Source: an uncultured Verrucomicrobiales bacterium
GTDB taxonomy: Bacteria > Verrucomicrobiota > Verrucomicrobiia > Verrucomicrobiales > Akkermansiaceae
DNA: 64,000 bases
NCBI GenBank assembly: GCA_937928545.1
Contig: CALGJQ010000011.1
Location: 62,001-126,000, forward strand
Reading direction: 5' to 3'
This document shows positions 18,466 through 27,492 of the stretch, piece by piece. The notes under the pieces were generated by a model. The model saw only the letters and a program-made list of their open reading frames with translations. It searched no databases and was not told where the DNA came from. Within the stretch, counting starts at the first letter, position 1. Each line of letters opens with the position of its first letter. The position numbers were made by a program, and so were the translations under genes.

Positions 18466-19047
18466 TTATCGCTGCTCTTCATATCGCTCAAGCATGTGAC
18501 TCCAACGCGCATGAAGAAGTTGATCAAACTCGGCCCTCAAAGGTTCCCCAGTAATTTCATCCACCTCTAGGAGCCGCTTTTCCAAAAAATGAACCCGGTC
18601 TTTTGCCAAGCGGTAAGCAGGGGCCTCTAAATTTCTCATCACCGCCGGGAAGCCGATACATAAACTCATGAAAATCAGCAATACTCCCCCCCGTCTCAAT
18701 CGCCATTCACTAGACCAAGCCCTCGCAAAAAAGAGAAGAAAGCATACCGCCGAGAGCAGCACTGAGAACCAGAAAAGAAGGTCCCACAGATGTAGTCCAA
18801 ACCTCTCATCTCGAACGATGAAAATTTCCAAAAAATCAGGGCTCAAGCTACTCGTATAAGTCGCTACCAAAAAACAAAGCCAAGTGAAGGCCCAGAGCAT
18901 TACGCAGTTTAAAGTTGTCAAAAACCATGCCTCGCCGAGCTCAACATCTTGGAACTCTAGCAATGCAAACAGCTGCTGCCTTTTTGAAACCCGAGAACGC
19001 GATGGGCGATATTTAATGGAATCATCCACTGATGAGAAGAATGCCAC
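18466..19047 (-). CDS. Membrane protein of unknown function
   Basis: 193 residues with three probable membrane helices (about 42-65, 88-108 and 119-136) and a cytoplasm-facing charged C-terminal region predicted to be helical (LEKRLLEVDEITGEPL). No recognised family. It stands alone between purE and the carbonic anhydrase gene, both on the same strand. Confidence 0.65.
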   Translation of the reverse strand: MAFFSSVDDSIKYRPSRSRVSKRQQLFALLEFQDVELGEAWFLTTLNCVMLWAFTWLCFLVATYTSSLSPDFLEIFIVRDERFGLHLWDLLFWFSVLLSAVCFLLFFARAWSSEWRLRRGGVLLIFMSLCIGFPAVMRNLEAPAYRLAKDRVHFLEKRLLEVDEITGEPLRAEFDQLLHARWSHMLERYEEQR

Positions 19048-19100
19048 AGCCTTGTCAATTCACTGCTACAAAATCTTCCTCATTTTCTCCGCAAACCCCC

Positions 19101-19694
19101 TTAACCCACGAGTGGATCCTGCAAGCTCTTCACCTTTCCATCAGCGAGACCGTAAATCCATGAGTGGATTTCAAGCTTCTGCCCCCTATTTCGAGCATCT
19201 TCCAGCACCGTAGAACGACTCAGATTCCTCGCCTGCGCCAAAACATTGAGTTCACAAAGGCGGTCCAATTTCCCCGCCTCGTCCATTTCCGCCAACTCCC
19301 CCTCATGAGCCTCCGCAACATCCGCAATCGGCTTGATCCAGTTATCGACGATCCCATGTCTCTGACCATCCACCGAAGCTGCCACTCCTCCGCAGCCGTA
19401 ATGACCGCATACAATCACGTGCTCCACCTTTAGATGCTCCACCGCATACTGAACCACCGAGAGCATGCTCAAATCACTGTGATGAACCTGATTCGCGATA
19501 TTCCGATGCACAAAAATCTCTCCAGGATCCAGTCCCAGCAGTTGGTTCGGAGGAACCCGACTATCGGCACAGCCAATCCAGAGATACTTAGGCGATTGCC
19601 CCCCGGCATGACGCTCAAAGAATCCCGGATCGGAGGCTTCTTTCGCTTGGGCCCATGCTTCGTTGTTTTCGAAAAGAGTCGGTAGTGTCTTCAC
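19101..19694 (-). CDS. can: Beta-class carbonic anhydrase
   Basis: Interconverts CO2 and bicarbonate in the cytoplasm. 197 residues, close to the E. coli Can length. The zinc ligands are C42 and D44 in GCADSRVPPNQ, then H98 and C101 in VCGHYGCGGV. The dyad Asp44/Arg46 is intact. The GLDPGEIFVHRNIANQV segment is characteristic. Bicarbonate supply is relevant to the ATP-dependent carboxylation in PurK and pyrimidine synthesis, but no operon link is seen. Confidence 0.95.
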   Translation of the reverse strand: MKTLPTLFENNEAWAQAKEASDPGFFERHAGGQSPKYLWIGCADSRVPPNQLLGLDPGEIFVHRNIANQVHHSDLSMLSVVQYAVEHLKVEHVIVCGHYGCGGVAASVDGQRHGIVDNWIKPIADVAEAHEGELAEMDEAGKLDRLCELNVLAQARNLSRSTVLEDARNRGQKLEIHSWIYGLADGKVKSLQDPLVG

Positions 19695-19748
19695 GGCGGC
19701 AGACTAATTCAGAATGAAATTCTCACAAGTGGCCTTTTTGCCTCCTCT

Positions 19749-20294
19749 TCATTCTTCGATTGAGAGCAACTCGACCTCGAATTCGAGCGTGGAATCCCCC
19801 GGAATCTGCTCGCCCGCTCCACGTTCTCCGTAAGCCAGCTCAGGAGGAATGACAAAACGCCACTTCCCACCCGGCTTCATCAACTGCACGCCCTCTCCCC
19901 ATCCCTTAATGACCTGATGAAGCCCAAAAACAGCCGGCTCACCTCGATCATAACTACTGTCAAAGACCGTCCCATCCATCAAGCGCCCCACGTAGTGCAC
20001 CTTCACATTCGAAAGCAAAGTCGGATGCTCTCCACTCCCTTCCTGCAAGACCTGATACTTCAAACCCGAAGCCGTCGTCGTCATTTGCTCCGCTCTTAAA
20101 ATCCGCTCCGACCTCGTCAGCGACTTCTCGCGCTTCGAGCTTGAAGAACTCATCGACTTCGATCGCGTAGCCCCAGATTCCGTCACCCCATCCTTTTCAT
20201 CTTTCTCCTTTTGATCCTCTCCACAACTCGCCACTGCCATCAAAGCCAAGATCACCATTCCTTTACGCATTTTCATTTGCCCATTCTTAGCCAA
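19749..20294 (-). CDS. FKBP-type peptidyl-prolyl isomerase lipoprotein
   Basis: 181 residues. A lipobox (LMAVASC, Cys near 24) marks it as a lipoprotein; an alternative start at M7 would also work. A Ser/Lys-rich linker follows, and then an FKBP domain from about residue 75: GLKYQVLQEGSGEHP, VHYVGRLMDGTVFDSSYDRG, VIKGWGEGVQLMKPGGKW and PPELAYGERGAGE. The active-site aromatic and YG residues are present. It probably folds proteins in the periplasm. It is divergent from rarA. Confidence 0.92.
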   Translation of the reverse strand: MAKNGQMKMRKGMVILALMAVASCGEDQKEKDEKDGVTESGATRSKSMSSSSSKREKSLTRSERILRAEQMTTTASGLKYQVLQEGSGEHPTLLSNVKVHYVGRLMDGTVFDSSYDRGEPAVFGLHQVIKGWGEGVQLMKPGGKWRFVIPPELAYGERGAGEQIPGDSTLEFEVELLSIEE

Positions 20295-20375
20295 TCATCA
20301 CCTCTGGATCAACTCTCATCCCCGAAGTCAAAAAATTCCGTGGCACCTCGCCCCTTCTCCTCTTAAACATCTTCC

Positions 20376-21719
20376 ATGGACTCACTCTTCGCACCGGACG
20401 ACCAGCCGTCCGAAATGATGTCCAGCCACTCCGGCGAACCCCTCGCCGCGCGCATGCGTCCGAAGACTCTCGAAGAAATCGCCGGACAACAACACATCCT
20501 CGCCGAAGGAAAACTCCTCCGCCGCGCCATCGAGGCCGACCGCTTCACGTCCCTCATCTTCTACGGCCCTCCCGGAACGGGAAAAACCACCCTCGCTTCC
20601 GTCATCGCCCACACCACCGGCTCCCGCTTCGAATCCCTCAACGGCGTCGAATCGAACGTCGCCGAAATCCGCGCCAAGATCGAGGCCGCCCGCACCTACC
20701 AAACCCTCCGCGATCAAACCACCGTCCTCTTCATTGACGAGATCCACCGCTTCAACAAAGCACAACAAGACACCCTTCTCCCGCACCTCGAACGCGGCAC
20801 CGTCCGCTTCATTGGGGCCACCACTCACAATCCCTACTTCTACGTCAATTCCCCCCTCGTTTCCCGCTCGCAGATCTTCCAGCTCGAGCCTGTCGCCACT
20901 CCCGATCTCGTTCCCCTCCTCTACCGCGCACTCCAAGACGAGGAACGCGGCTTTGGAAAAATGAAAATCGAAGCTCACGACGAGGCCCTTCACCATCTCG
21001 CCGAGAAAGCCGATGGCGACGCCCGCAAGGCCCTCACCGCGCTCGAACTCGCCGTCCTCACCACTCCTCCCGTCGATGACACCGTCATCATCGATCTCGC
21101 CATCGCCGAGGAATCGATTCAGGAAAAAGCGGTCCTCTACGACTCCGATGGTGACCAGCACTACGACACCATTTCAGCCTTCATCAAATCGATCCGAGGC
21201 TCCGATCCCGATGCCGCCCTCTACTGGTTGGCCAAGATGCTGCACGCCGGAGAAGACCCGCGCTTCATTGCTCGACGCCTCGTCATCTCCGCCTCCGAAG
21301 ACATTGGCCTCGCCGATTCCTCAGCCCTCCAAATCGCCATCGCCGCGCAGCAGGCTTTCGAATTCCTCGGCATGCCCGAAGGCCGCATCCCTCTCGCTCA
21401 CGCCACCGTCCACCTCGCCACCGCGCCCAAGTCCGCCTCTGCTTACAAAGCTCTCGGCTTCGCCCAAGAGGACATTAAAAACGGGGCCACCCTCAAAGTC
21501 CCCGACCATCTCGTCACCCGCTTCCGTAAGAAAATCGCCGAACAATCCGGCGTCGAAAAAGCCGCAATGAACTACCTCTACTCACACGACTACGAGGGAA
21601 ACTTCACTCCTCAAGCCTACCTCCCCGAAGGCCGGAGCTACTACACCCCCACCGAAAACGGAATGGAGAAGCGCATCAAAGAACGCCTCGAACACTGGAA
21701 GTCCCAGTTTGAAGACTGA
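20376..21719 (+). CDS. rarA: Replication-associated recombination protein A
   Basis: AAA+ ATPase of the clamp-loader group that acts at stalled replication forks (MgsA/RarA/WRNIP1 family). 447 residues. Seen: [20 protein letters not shown], Walker [10 protein letters not shown] (64-72), Walker [15 protein letters not shown], sensor GATTHNPYF and the C-terminal tetramerisation region including [12 protein letters not shown]. It lies alone on the plus strand and converges with the HtrA-like pair. Confidence 0.96.
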   Translation: MDSLFAPDDQPSEMMSSHSGEPLAARMRPKTLEEIAGQQHILAEGKLLRRAIEADRFTSLIFYGPPGTGKTTLASVIAHTTGSRFESLNGVESNVAEIRAKIEAARTYQTLRDQTTVLFIDEIHRFNKAQQDTLLPHLERGTVRFIGATTHNPYFYVNSPLVSRSQIFQLEPVATPDLVPLLYRALQDEERGFGKMKIEAHDEALHHLAEKADGDARKALTALELAVLTTPPVDDTVIIDLAIAEESIQEKAVLYDSDGDQHYDTISAFIKSIRGSDPDAALYWLAKMLHAGEDPRFIARRLVISASEDIGLADSSALQIAIAAQQAFEFLGMPEGRIPLAHATVHLATAPKSASAYKALGFAQEDIKNGATLKVPDHLVTRFRKKIAEQSGVEKAAMNYLYSHDYEGNFTPQAYLPEGRSYYTPTENGMEKRIKERLEHWKSQFED

Positions 21720-21722
21720 GGT

Positions 21723-22862
21723 TTATTCGCCCTCCAAGCGACGCTGTAATCGCTCCATCATCCGGCGCATCATCTCCAACTCACGGCTCATCACATCACG
21801 TTGATCTCCCTCGAGGATGCGTGGACGAACTCGGCGCTCAGCTTGAGGATTTGGCACAAAAGGAGTGACTTCTTTCCGAAGAACTTCCTCGATCTCATCA
21901 CCCGGTAAAATAAGCGTGCTGATTCGTCCCGCCCGCGCGATCACCATCCCCACAATGCGGCCCTCTAAGTCCACCACCGGCAGACCAGCGTGAGAACTCT
22001 CAAGCTCCATATCCGACTGGATAACGCTTCTAAAATCTCCGCGAACTCTGCTCTGCGAACCACTCATGCGGTCCATCCGCTCCAAACGACGCGACTGAGT
22101 CTCATCAATTTCTCGCTCCCTCAGCTTTGGCTTCACCTTAAAATCCTTTCCGGCACGAAGCAATTCGATCTCCGGCTGATCACCACTTTTCATACGGCGC
22201 AGCCGAGTGGAGAGTTCGAAGGAACCTTTCACTTTTTCGCTATCAATTGACTTGATGACATCCCCCACTTTGATTCCGGCCTCCGCCGCCGCCGATCTTG
22301 GCTCCACATGCTCCACACGCACCCCCTGACCAATTTCGCGAGGGTCCATTCGAATTCCTAAAAAGCCCTGATCTTCCGATTTCAGGCTCCTTTCCTTCAC
22401 GCTCAAGACACCCATCGCTTGCGCTTCCCCGTCGGCCCGGATCGCCGCTAAAATCGCTCCTTCGTCCAGGGATTCCGCCTCAGCCCATTTCACCGGAGCC
22501 GCTTGTAAACCGGCCACTTCAACAATTGCCAAATCTTCCTCGGGATAAGTGCCGATCACTTTCGCAGCGAGCGCTTCATTCTCTCGACTCGCCGTAAAAA
22601 TCGCCCGCTCTGTCACCACTTCGCTCGCCTTAGTTAAAAGAAGATTTTCCCCCAGCGAAATCCCATACGCAATTCGCTCACGCCCCGCATAGATCGGATA
22701 AACCACCTTCTTCGCCTCAAAGTTCACCGCACGCAGCGCCTTAAAAATTCTCGCTCCCTGCGCATCGGTCGTGGCTCGATCCTTCTCTGGAATATCATCA
22801 ACCATCAGCTGCGCTTGCAGACCAGTTGTGATGAGCAGGGTAGATAAAATTAGATTCTTCAT
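21723..22862 (-). CDS. Degenerate HtrA-like protein with inserted PDZ domain (pseudo-protease)
   Basis: 379 residues from the preferred ATG at 22862, which gives a signal peptide (MKNLILSTLLITTGLQAQ). A farther upstream ATG at 22901 would overlap the htrA gene. The N-terminal half looks like an S1C protease barrel but the catalytic His position reads LLLTKASEVV, where a normal HtrA reads LTAAHV. Asp is kept in EEDLAIVEV. A PDZ domain follows (FLGIRMDPREI, PRSAAAEAGIKVGDVIKSI). Then comes a segment like the missing barrel strands, in which the Ser motif is SSHAGLPVVDLEG instead of GDSGGP. So His and Ser are lost and PDZ sits inside the protease fold. The C terminus is a Met/Arg-rich helix. It lies 7 bases after the intact htrA. 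Confidence 0.75.
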   Translation of the reverse strand: MKNLILSTLLITTGLQAQLMVDDIPEKDRATTDAQGARIFKALRAVNFEAKKVVYPIYAGRERIAYGISLGENLLLTKASEVVTERAIFTASRENEALAAKVIGTYPEEDLAIVEVAGLQAAPVKWAEAESLDEGAILAAIRADGEAQAMGVLSVKERSLKSEDQGFLGIRMDPREIGQGVRVEHVEPRSAAAEAGIKVGDVIKSIDSEKVKGSFELSTRLRRMKSGDQPEIELLRAGKDFKVKPKLREREIDETQSRRLERMDRMSGSQSRVRGDFRSVIQSDMELESSHAGLPVVDLEGRIVGMVIARAGRISTLILPGDEIEEVLRKEVTPFVPNPQAERRVRPRILEGDQRDVMSRELEMMRRMMERLQRRLEGE

Positions 22863-22869
22863 TTCGAAT

Positions 22870-23850
22870 TTAACGTCGCTGGTTTGGGTAAATCTCGCCA
22901 AGCCGAGCCAGCTTGACCGTCTTGTTTAACTTCTTTTGACCTCTGATCAATGTCACCTCGACCTCCGCTCCAGCGGTCAAATCTACAAAGATCCCAGTGA
23001 GTTGCTCAACCTTGCTGATCTTCTCTCCCGCAATTGAGGTGACAATATCTCCCGGTAAAAAACCCGCCGCAAATGCAGGGCCTCTCTCTGGGACCGAATC
23101 TACAATCAAACCACCATCAACTGCTGCAAGATTCAATCCCATCACCGGACGATTCAGATCACGTAGATCTCCTCCTAAAACACCCCATGATTTCCCAGCC
23201 AACATGTTGTCCCAAGAACGCTTGAATCCTGAAAGCCCCGCGTGATTGTTGATTTGACGATTCGAGCCAATATTCGAGTGAATCCCCACGACTTTCCCGC
23301 GCAGATCAAAGAGCGGTCCACCGCTATCACCACCAATCAAGGTGCAATCCGTAGTAATAAAATCGAGCTCCCGCTTCGTCATGATCCGTCCAAAACGCAC
23401 CGGAGGCCGACGCGTCGGGTCGTATCCCTTCGGATGTCCCATCGCGACCACGAAGTCACCCACTTCAAGCGACTTCGAGTCACCCATCTCCGCATAAGGC
23501 CAAGGTCCCTCACCCACTAACTTCACCATCGCGCTATCGCGACTATAATTTGCGCCCAAGACCTTCGCTTTTTCCTGACTCCCGTCCGGGAAAATCACGG
23601 TCATGAACTTACTTCCTTCAATGACATGAGCCGCCGTAAGAATCAGCCCCTCACTCGAAACGATCACCCCACTTCCAGACGCCCCCATCCTTGGCGAAAC
23701 CAGCGAAACCGTCGCGTCGGTATTCTCACGAACCACCTTTTGGATCTGCTTTTCCAGCTTCTTAAGATCCCCCAAGCTTTGCACCTTTGGAGCCGCCGAT
23801 AGCAGGGTCGCGCTCGATAAGATGAGAATTGGAATGAGATTTTTGATCAT
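22870..23850 (-). CDS. Secreted HtrA/DegP-like serine protease with one PDZ domain
   Basis: 326 residues from ATG 23850, chosen because it gives a signal peptide (MIKNLIPILILSSATLLSA); an upstream ATG at 23928 adds a poor leader. The catalytic triad is present: H75 in LTAAHVIEG, D105 in YSRDSAMV and S176 in GGDSGGPLFDL. One PDZ domain follows at about 225-310 (GLIVDSVPERGPAFAAGFLPGD). It is probably a periplasmic quality-control protease. The next gene, 7 bases downstream, is a catalytically dead relative, which suggests a functional pair. Confidence 0.9.
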   Translation of the reverse strand: MIKNLIPILILSSATLLSAAPKVQSLGDLKKLEKQIQKVVRENTDATVSLVSPRMGASGSGVIVSSEGLILTAAHVIEGSKFMTVIFPDGSQEKAKVLGANYSRDSAMVKLVGEGPWPYAEMGDSKSLEVGDFVVAMGHPKGYDPTRRPPVRFGRIMTKRELDFITTDCTLIGGDSGGPLFDLRGKVVGIHSNIGSNRQINNHAGLSGFKRSWDNMLAGKSWGVLGGDLRDLNRPVMGLNLAAVDGGLIVDSVPERGPAFAAGFLPGDIVTSIAGEKISKVEQLTGIFVDLTAGAEVEVTLIRGQKKLNKTVKLARLGEIYPNQRR

Positions 23851-23972
23851 GTTCTTACCAGAGTATCGTTTGATAAGAGTCCTCTTGTTTGTGAAAAATT
23901 CAAGAGTCCTAACAAAAAACTCTCGCAACTTTTCCGTTCCAGACCGCCAAGCCCTCTGACAAAGTCACTTCC

Positions 23973-24773
23973 GTGACCGACATCTCTCAGGCCATTCTCC
24001 AAAGTCTGATCCAAGCGCCCCTCCTCCTCGAGGACCTCCCCGAAGCCAAGGGCTTCCCTCATCAAACCCTCACCCTTCCGCCCGAAACCTCGCCTCTCAA
24101 TTTCGAGCAAAAACTGGGTCATCTCTACGAGAATGCGCTCGCCCAACTCTTAGAGACATCGTCGAGCCACAAACTCCTCGCTCAGAATCTCCAGATTCAA
24201 AAAGACCAACACCGCACCGTCGGCGAACTCGACTTCCTCATCCGCGATTTAACAAGTGGCCAGCTCGTCCATCTCGAACTCGCCACCAAATTCTACCTCG
24301 CCGTCGAAACTCCCAATGGACTCACCCTTCCCGGCCCCGACGCTCGCGATAACTACTTCAAAAAACTTGCTCGCCTTCGCGAACACCAGTTACAGCTCCC
24401 TTCTCTCTTCAAAGATTACCTCCCCCCAGAATTCCAAAACGAGCCCATCCTCACCCAGCACCTCGTCAACGGCTGCATTTTCGACCACATCAATTCAGCA
24501 AACTCCGCTTCACCAGAATCTCTAAACCCAAATTGTCGCCGCGGAAAATGGCTCCACCATAAGGACCTCCTCAAGCACTTCCCGTCCAAAAGCAGCTTCA
24601 AAATCATCCCAAAGCCTCTCTGGCCAGCCCCCTTCCATCTCCTTACAGGCATCCCCCTCGAAACCTGGATCCAAGAAGAGCCTCTGACCCGCTGCCTCAT
24701 GCTCCGCATCGACGACGAACCCATGCCCTACTTCATGGTTTCCAACGGTTACCCTAAGGAGCTTGGACTTTAG
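23973..24773 (+). CDS. DUF1853 family protein
   Basis: 266 residues starting at GTG 23973. The recognisable core is FEQKLGHLYENALAQLL and VGELDFLIRD with HLELATKFYLAV, the pattern of DUF1853, which resembles a PD-(D/E)xK nuclease-like core (Glu-Leu-Asp, then Glu-Leu-Ala-x-Lys). Function is not established. It is divergent from htrA and converges with queD. Confidence 0.78.
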   Translation: MTDISQAILQSLIQAPLLLEDLPEAKGFPHQTLTLPPETSPLNFEQKLGHLYENALAQLLETSSSHKLLAQNLQIQKDQHRTVGELDFLIRDLTSGQLVHLELATKFYLAVETPNGLTLPGPDARDNYFKKLARLREHQLQLPSLFKDYLPPEFQNEPILTQHLVNGCIFDHINSANSASPESLNPNCRRGKWLHHKDLLKHFPSKSSFKIIPKPLWPAPFHLLTGIPLETWIQEEPLTRCLMLRIDDEPMPYFMVSNGYPKELGL

Positions 24774-24779
24774 TCCAAG
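24762..24779. repeat. Perfect 8-base-arm palindrome over a stop codon
   Basis: CTTGGACT-TT-AGTCCAAG spans the TAG stop of the DUF1853 gene in a convergent intergenic space. There is no T run on either side, so a classical terminator is unlikely, though it could stop or stabilise either transcript. Confidence 0.5.
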
Positions 24780-24790
24780 TCCCCTCAGCT

Positions 24791-25156
24791 TTAAAACTCC
24801 CCCTTAAACGAGCACCGCGCTGTCGGCGTCTCAAAAATGACAATCTCACAAAGCCCCGGCAGGTCCTTTTCCAACTTCCGCCAAAACCACGCTGCCATGA
24901 TTTCAATGGTGGGACTTTCCAACCCTTCGATATCGTTCAGGTAGCTATGATCCATCATCTCAAGAAGCGGCTTCATCGCCTCCGAGATGCATTTGTGATC
25001 GTAAACCCAACCCACTTCCTTGTTCACCTCGCCCTCGACGTGGATCTCGACCTTAAAACTATGCCCGTGCATTTGACGGCATTTATGGTCCTCCGGCAGG
25101 CTCGGTAAGGTGTGAGCTGCTTCAAAGCGAAAGTCTTTAATAATTCGGGCGCGCAT
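24791..25156 (-). CDS. queD: 6-carboxytetrahydropterin synthase
   Basis: 121-residue tunnelling-fold enzyme of queuosine precursor synthesis, making carboxytetrahydropterin from dihydroneopterin triphosphate. Zinc ligands are H15 (FEAAHTLP), H30 and H32 (MHGHSF); the catalytic Cys is C26 in HKCRQMHG; a downstream VYDHK and MDHSYLN complete the pattern. I start at ATG 25156 because the frame is open much farther upstream only by chance, opposite trpA. With tgt at 0.3 kb it supports de novo queuosine synthesis. Other que genes are not in the window. Confidence 0.93.
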   Translation of the reverse strand: MRARIIKDFRFEAAHTLPSLPEDHKCRQMHGHSFKVEIHVEGEVNKEVGWVYDHKCISEAMKPLLEMMDHSYLNDIEGLESPTIEIMAAWFWRKLEKDLPGLCEIVIFETPTARCSFKGEF

Positions 25157-25234
25157 AAAAATCGTTGGGATCGTGTTCTTGCCTGAGGATAGACTTGTCT
25201 CCCTCGCCGTCCATCGCCAAGTTACGCGCAGTTC

Positions 25235-26038
25235 ATGGCCAATCGCATCGACACCACTTTTGCCCGCTTGCGGGAGCAAAACCGCAAAGCCTTCGTCGCC
25301 TACGTCGCAGGAGGAGATCCTGATTTCGACCGATCGCTCGAAATCCTCCACGCCCTCGCCGAGGCCGGGTCCGATGTCATTGAGCTCGGTGTCCCTTTCT
25401 CGGACCCCATGGCCGATGGCATTGTCAACCAACTCGCCGCCGACCGCGCGCTCAAGGCTGGGATGAACGTCCACCGCATCATCGACCTCATTCGCGCTTT
25501 CCGCGAAACGCACGAGACCCCGCTCGTCCTCTTCACCTACCTTAATCCGGTTTACGCCTACGGATTTGAAAAATTCCACAACGACGCTGCCGAGGCTGGA
25601 GCGGATGGCATTCTCCTCCTCGATCTCCCGCCCGCCGAAGCTGCCATCAATACCGACTTTGCCAATGCCGAGGCCCTGCATCACATCCATCTCATCGCCC
25701 CGACGACGCCTGATGCTCGTAAAAAGACCCTCGCGCAATCTTCGCAAGGCTTCATCTACGCGCTCTCTCGTACCGGAGTGACTGGTGGGCACTCCGCTCC
25801 GTCGGAATCAATCGGGGCCCAAGTTGCCGAAATCCGAAAACTCACCAACACCCCGATTTGCGTCGGCTTTGGCATCACCACGCCCGAGCAAGCCGCCGAG
25901 GTTGCAGCTCACGGAGATGGCGTTATCGTCGGTTCAGCGATCGTTCGCACGGTGCAAGAAAATGCTGACGATCCCAATGTCGCTCAAAATCTCAAAGATT
26001 TCGTCACCCCTCTCATCGAAGCCACTCACTCAGTCTAG
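25235..26038 (+). CDS. trpA: Tryptophan synthase alpha chain
   Basis: Cleaves indole-3-glycerol phosphate to indole for TrpB. 267 residues with catalytic Glu in DVIELGVPFSDPMADG, the Asp in GILLLDLPPAEA, and the phosphate-binding GFGITTPEQA and VIVGSAIV. A (beta/alpha)8 fold is expected. trpB is not adjacent. dapF starts 4 bases after the stop, so the two amino-acid genes are probably co-transcribed. Confidence 0.96.
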   Translation: MANRIDTTFARLREQNRKAFVAYVAGGDPDFDRSLEILHALAEAGSDVIELGVPFSDPMADGIVNQLAADRALKAGMNVHRIIDLIRAFRETHETPLVLFTYLNPVYAYGFEKFHNDAAEAGADGILLLDLPPAEAAINTDFANAEALHHIHLIAPTTPDARKKTLAQSSQGFIYALSRTGVTGGHSAPSESIGAQVAEIRKLTNTPICVGFGITTPEQAAEVAAHGDGVIVGSAIVRTVQENADDPNVAQNLKDFVTPLIEATHSV

Positions 26039-26042
26039 TCTC

Positions 26043-26846
26043 ATGAATTTGTCATTCACCAAAATGAACGGAGCCGGAAACGACTTCGTCGTCATCGATA
26101 ACCGCGCGCTCGATAAGAATCTTTCGAAGGAGCAAATTGAACGCCTCTGTGATCGCCATCGTGGCGTGGGTGCCGATGGACTCCTCGCCGTCGAACCGGC
26201 CGAAAGCGGAGCCGATGTGAAATTCCGTTACTACAATGCCGACGGCGGTGAAGCGGAAATGTGTGGAAATGGTGCTCGTTGTTTCGGTCGCTACACCGCC
26301 CGCCTTCTCGGCGGCGACCGCACTTTTTTGACCTTCGAAACCATCGCGGGAACCTTGAAGGCCGAATTGATCGGCAGCGATGTCTGCATCGACATGTCAG
26401 ATCCCATTGACTTGGAAATGAATTCCCCTGTCGAATCCGTGGCCCCCGTTCACAATTTTAACACCGGAGTTCCTCACGCTGTGGTATTCGTCGATGACCT
26501 CGAAAACTGCGACATTGTTAAAAATGGCGCTGCCATTCGCTATCACGACCACTATTCGCCCAATGGGACCAACGCCAATTTTGTCGGCGTCCTAGCTCCC
26601 GATCACCTCGCGGTCCGGACCTATGAGCGCGGCGTAGAAGGTGAAACTCTCGCCTGCGGCACCGGCATCACCGCTTGCGCCTTAATTCACCATCTCCTTA
26701 CTGATTCGCCGTCCCCCATCAAAATCGACGTCCAAGGCGGCGACACTCTCTCAATTGGCTTTAAAGCAGGTCCAGACCAGACTTTCACCAAGGTCACCCT
26801 GACTGGACCGGCCGATTTTGTCTTCGATGGCGAGATCACCGTCTAA
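26043..26846 (+). CDS. dapF: Diaminopimelate epimerase
   Basis: Converts LL-DAP to meso-DAP for lysine and peptidoglycan. 267 residues from ATG 26043; the open frame extends upstream into trpA without meaning. Seen: FTKMNGAGNDFVVID at the start, the first catalytic Cys in EMCGNGARCFGRY, the second in ETLACGTGITACA, and FNTGVPHAVVFVD. It agrees with the meso-DAP recycling enzyme Mpl at 8.3 kb. Confidence 0.96.
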   Translation: MNLSFTKMNGAGNDFVVIDNRALDKNLSKEQIERLCDRHRGVGADGLLAVEPAESGADVKFRYYNADGGEAEMCGNGARCFGRYTARLLGGDRTFLTFETIAGTLKAELIGSDVCIDMSDPIDLEMNSPVESVAPVHNFNTGVPHAVVFVDDLENCDIVKNGAAIRYHDHYSPNGTNANFVGVLAPDHLAVRTYERGVEGETLACGTGITACALIHHLLTDSPSPIKIDVQGGDTLSIGFKAGPDQTFTKVTLTGPADFVFDGEITV

Positions 26847-26898
26847 CAAATGCCGCTTTCCTCAGCGAGAGCAGTATGTTTCACTTACTTAAGCATCC

Positions 26899-27177
26899 AT
26901 GGAACTCGATTTTACAGACACCCCATTTGATACCAAAGAGATCAAACCTCACGAGATTGAGGAGGTGTTCGAGGACCCTTTCTCAATCCGCCTCCTTCCA
27001 GATAACGAACGAGCCGATGGTGAGGCCCGCTTTTACCTGCTCGGAAAAACCATCGGCAATCGAGGTCTCTTCCTAGCCTTTTGGTCGAACGGCAAGAAAG
27101 CCCGCGTCATCGCAGCTCGTGAGTTCGCCACTGATGAAGACGCTTACTACGAGCGCAAGCTCGCCGAATTAAAATAA
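26899..27177 (+). CDS. BrnT-like toxin, divergent
   Basis: 92 residues resembling BrnT RNase toxins: EEVFEDPFSIRL, a central RFYLLGKTIGNRGLFLAFW and a C-terminal RVIAAREFATDEDAYYERK. The N-terminal part is not the common FEWDxxKxxxNxxKHGV form, so it is a divergent member. It is followed 17 bases later by a gene for a BrnA-like protein, the usual toxin-first order. Role inferred only from family and context. Confidence 0.7.
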   Translation: MELDFTDTPFDTKEIKPHEIEEVFEDPFSIRLLPDNERADGEARFYLLGKTIGNRGLFLAFWSNGKKARVIAAREFATDEDAYYERKLAELK

Positions 27178-27194
27178 CCCCTGATCCTGACGCT

Positions 27195-27482
27195 ATGAAT
27201 ACCATCTCCGACTGGAACGAGGTTCCCGATTTTGAATCTGACGAAGCTGAACACGAATTTTGGACGAAGAACTCGCTCAATCCTCGCCTCATCAACGCTT
27301 CGGTTCACTCGCCTGATTCCAAGGAATCAACCACGATCACCCTCCGCTTTGACCCACGCATGCTCTCGCGCATCAAACGCATCGCACGCTCCCGCTTCCT
27401 CAACTACCAGTCCATGATGAAGCAGTGGCTCGCCGAGCGCATGGAAGAAGAGATGCGCCGCAGCGGCGATCAAGACTCGTAG
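27195..27482 (+). CDS. BrnA-like antitoxin
   Basis: 95 residues. The acidic N terminus with VPDFESDEAEHEFWTKN matches the toxin-binding part of BrnA-type antitoxins, and residues from about 45 form a CopG/ribbon-helix-helix-like region (TTITLRFDPRMLSRIKRIAR) with a helical C terminus. It probably neutralises the upstream BrnT-like protein and autoregulates the pair. Confidence 0.72.
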   Translation: MNTISDWNEVPDFESDEAEHEFWTKNSLNPRLINASVHSPDSKESTTITLRFDPRMLSRIKRIARSRFLNYQSMMKQWLAERMEEEMRRSGDQDS

Positions 27483-27492
27483 AGAATTGGGA

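Noticed and set aside
25157-25792. N-terminal extension of the queD frame
   Set aside because: The additional 212 codons lie opposite trpA, and QueD proteins are about 120 residues. Conserved sequence begins at ATG 25156.
25785-26042. N-terminal extension of the dapF frame
   Set aside because: It lies inside trpA in another frame, and DapF starts with its conserved residues at ATG 26043.
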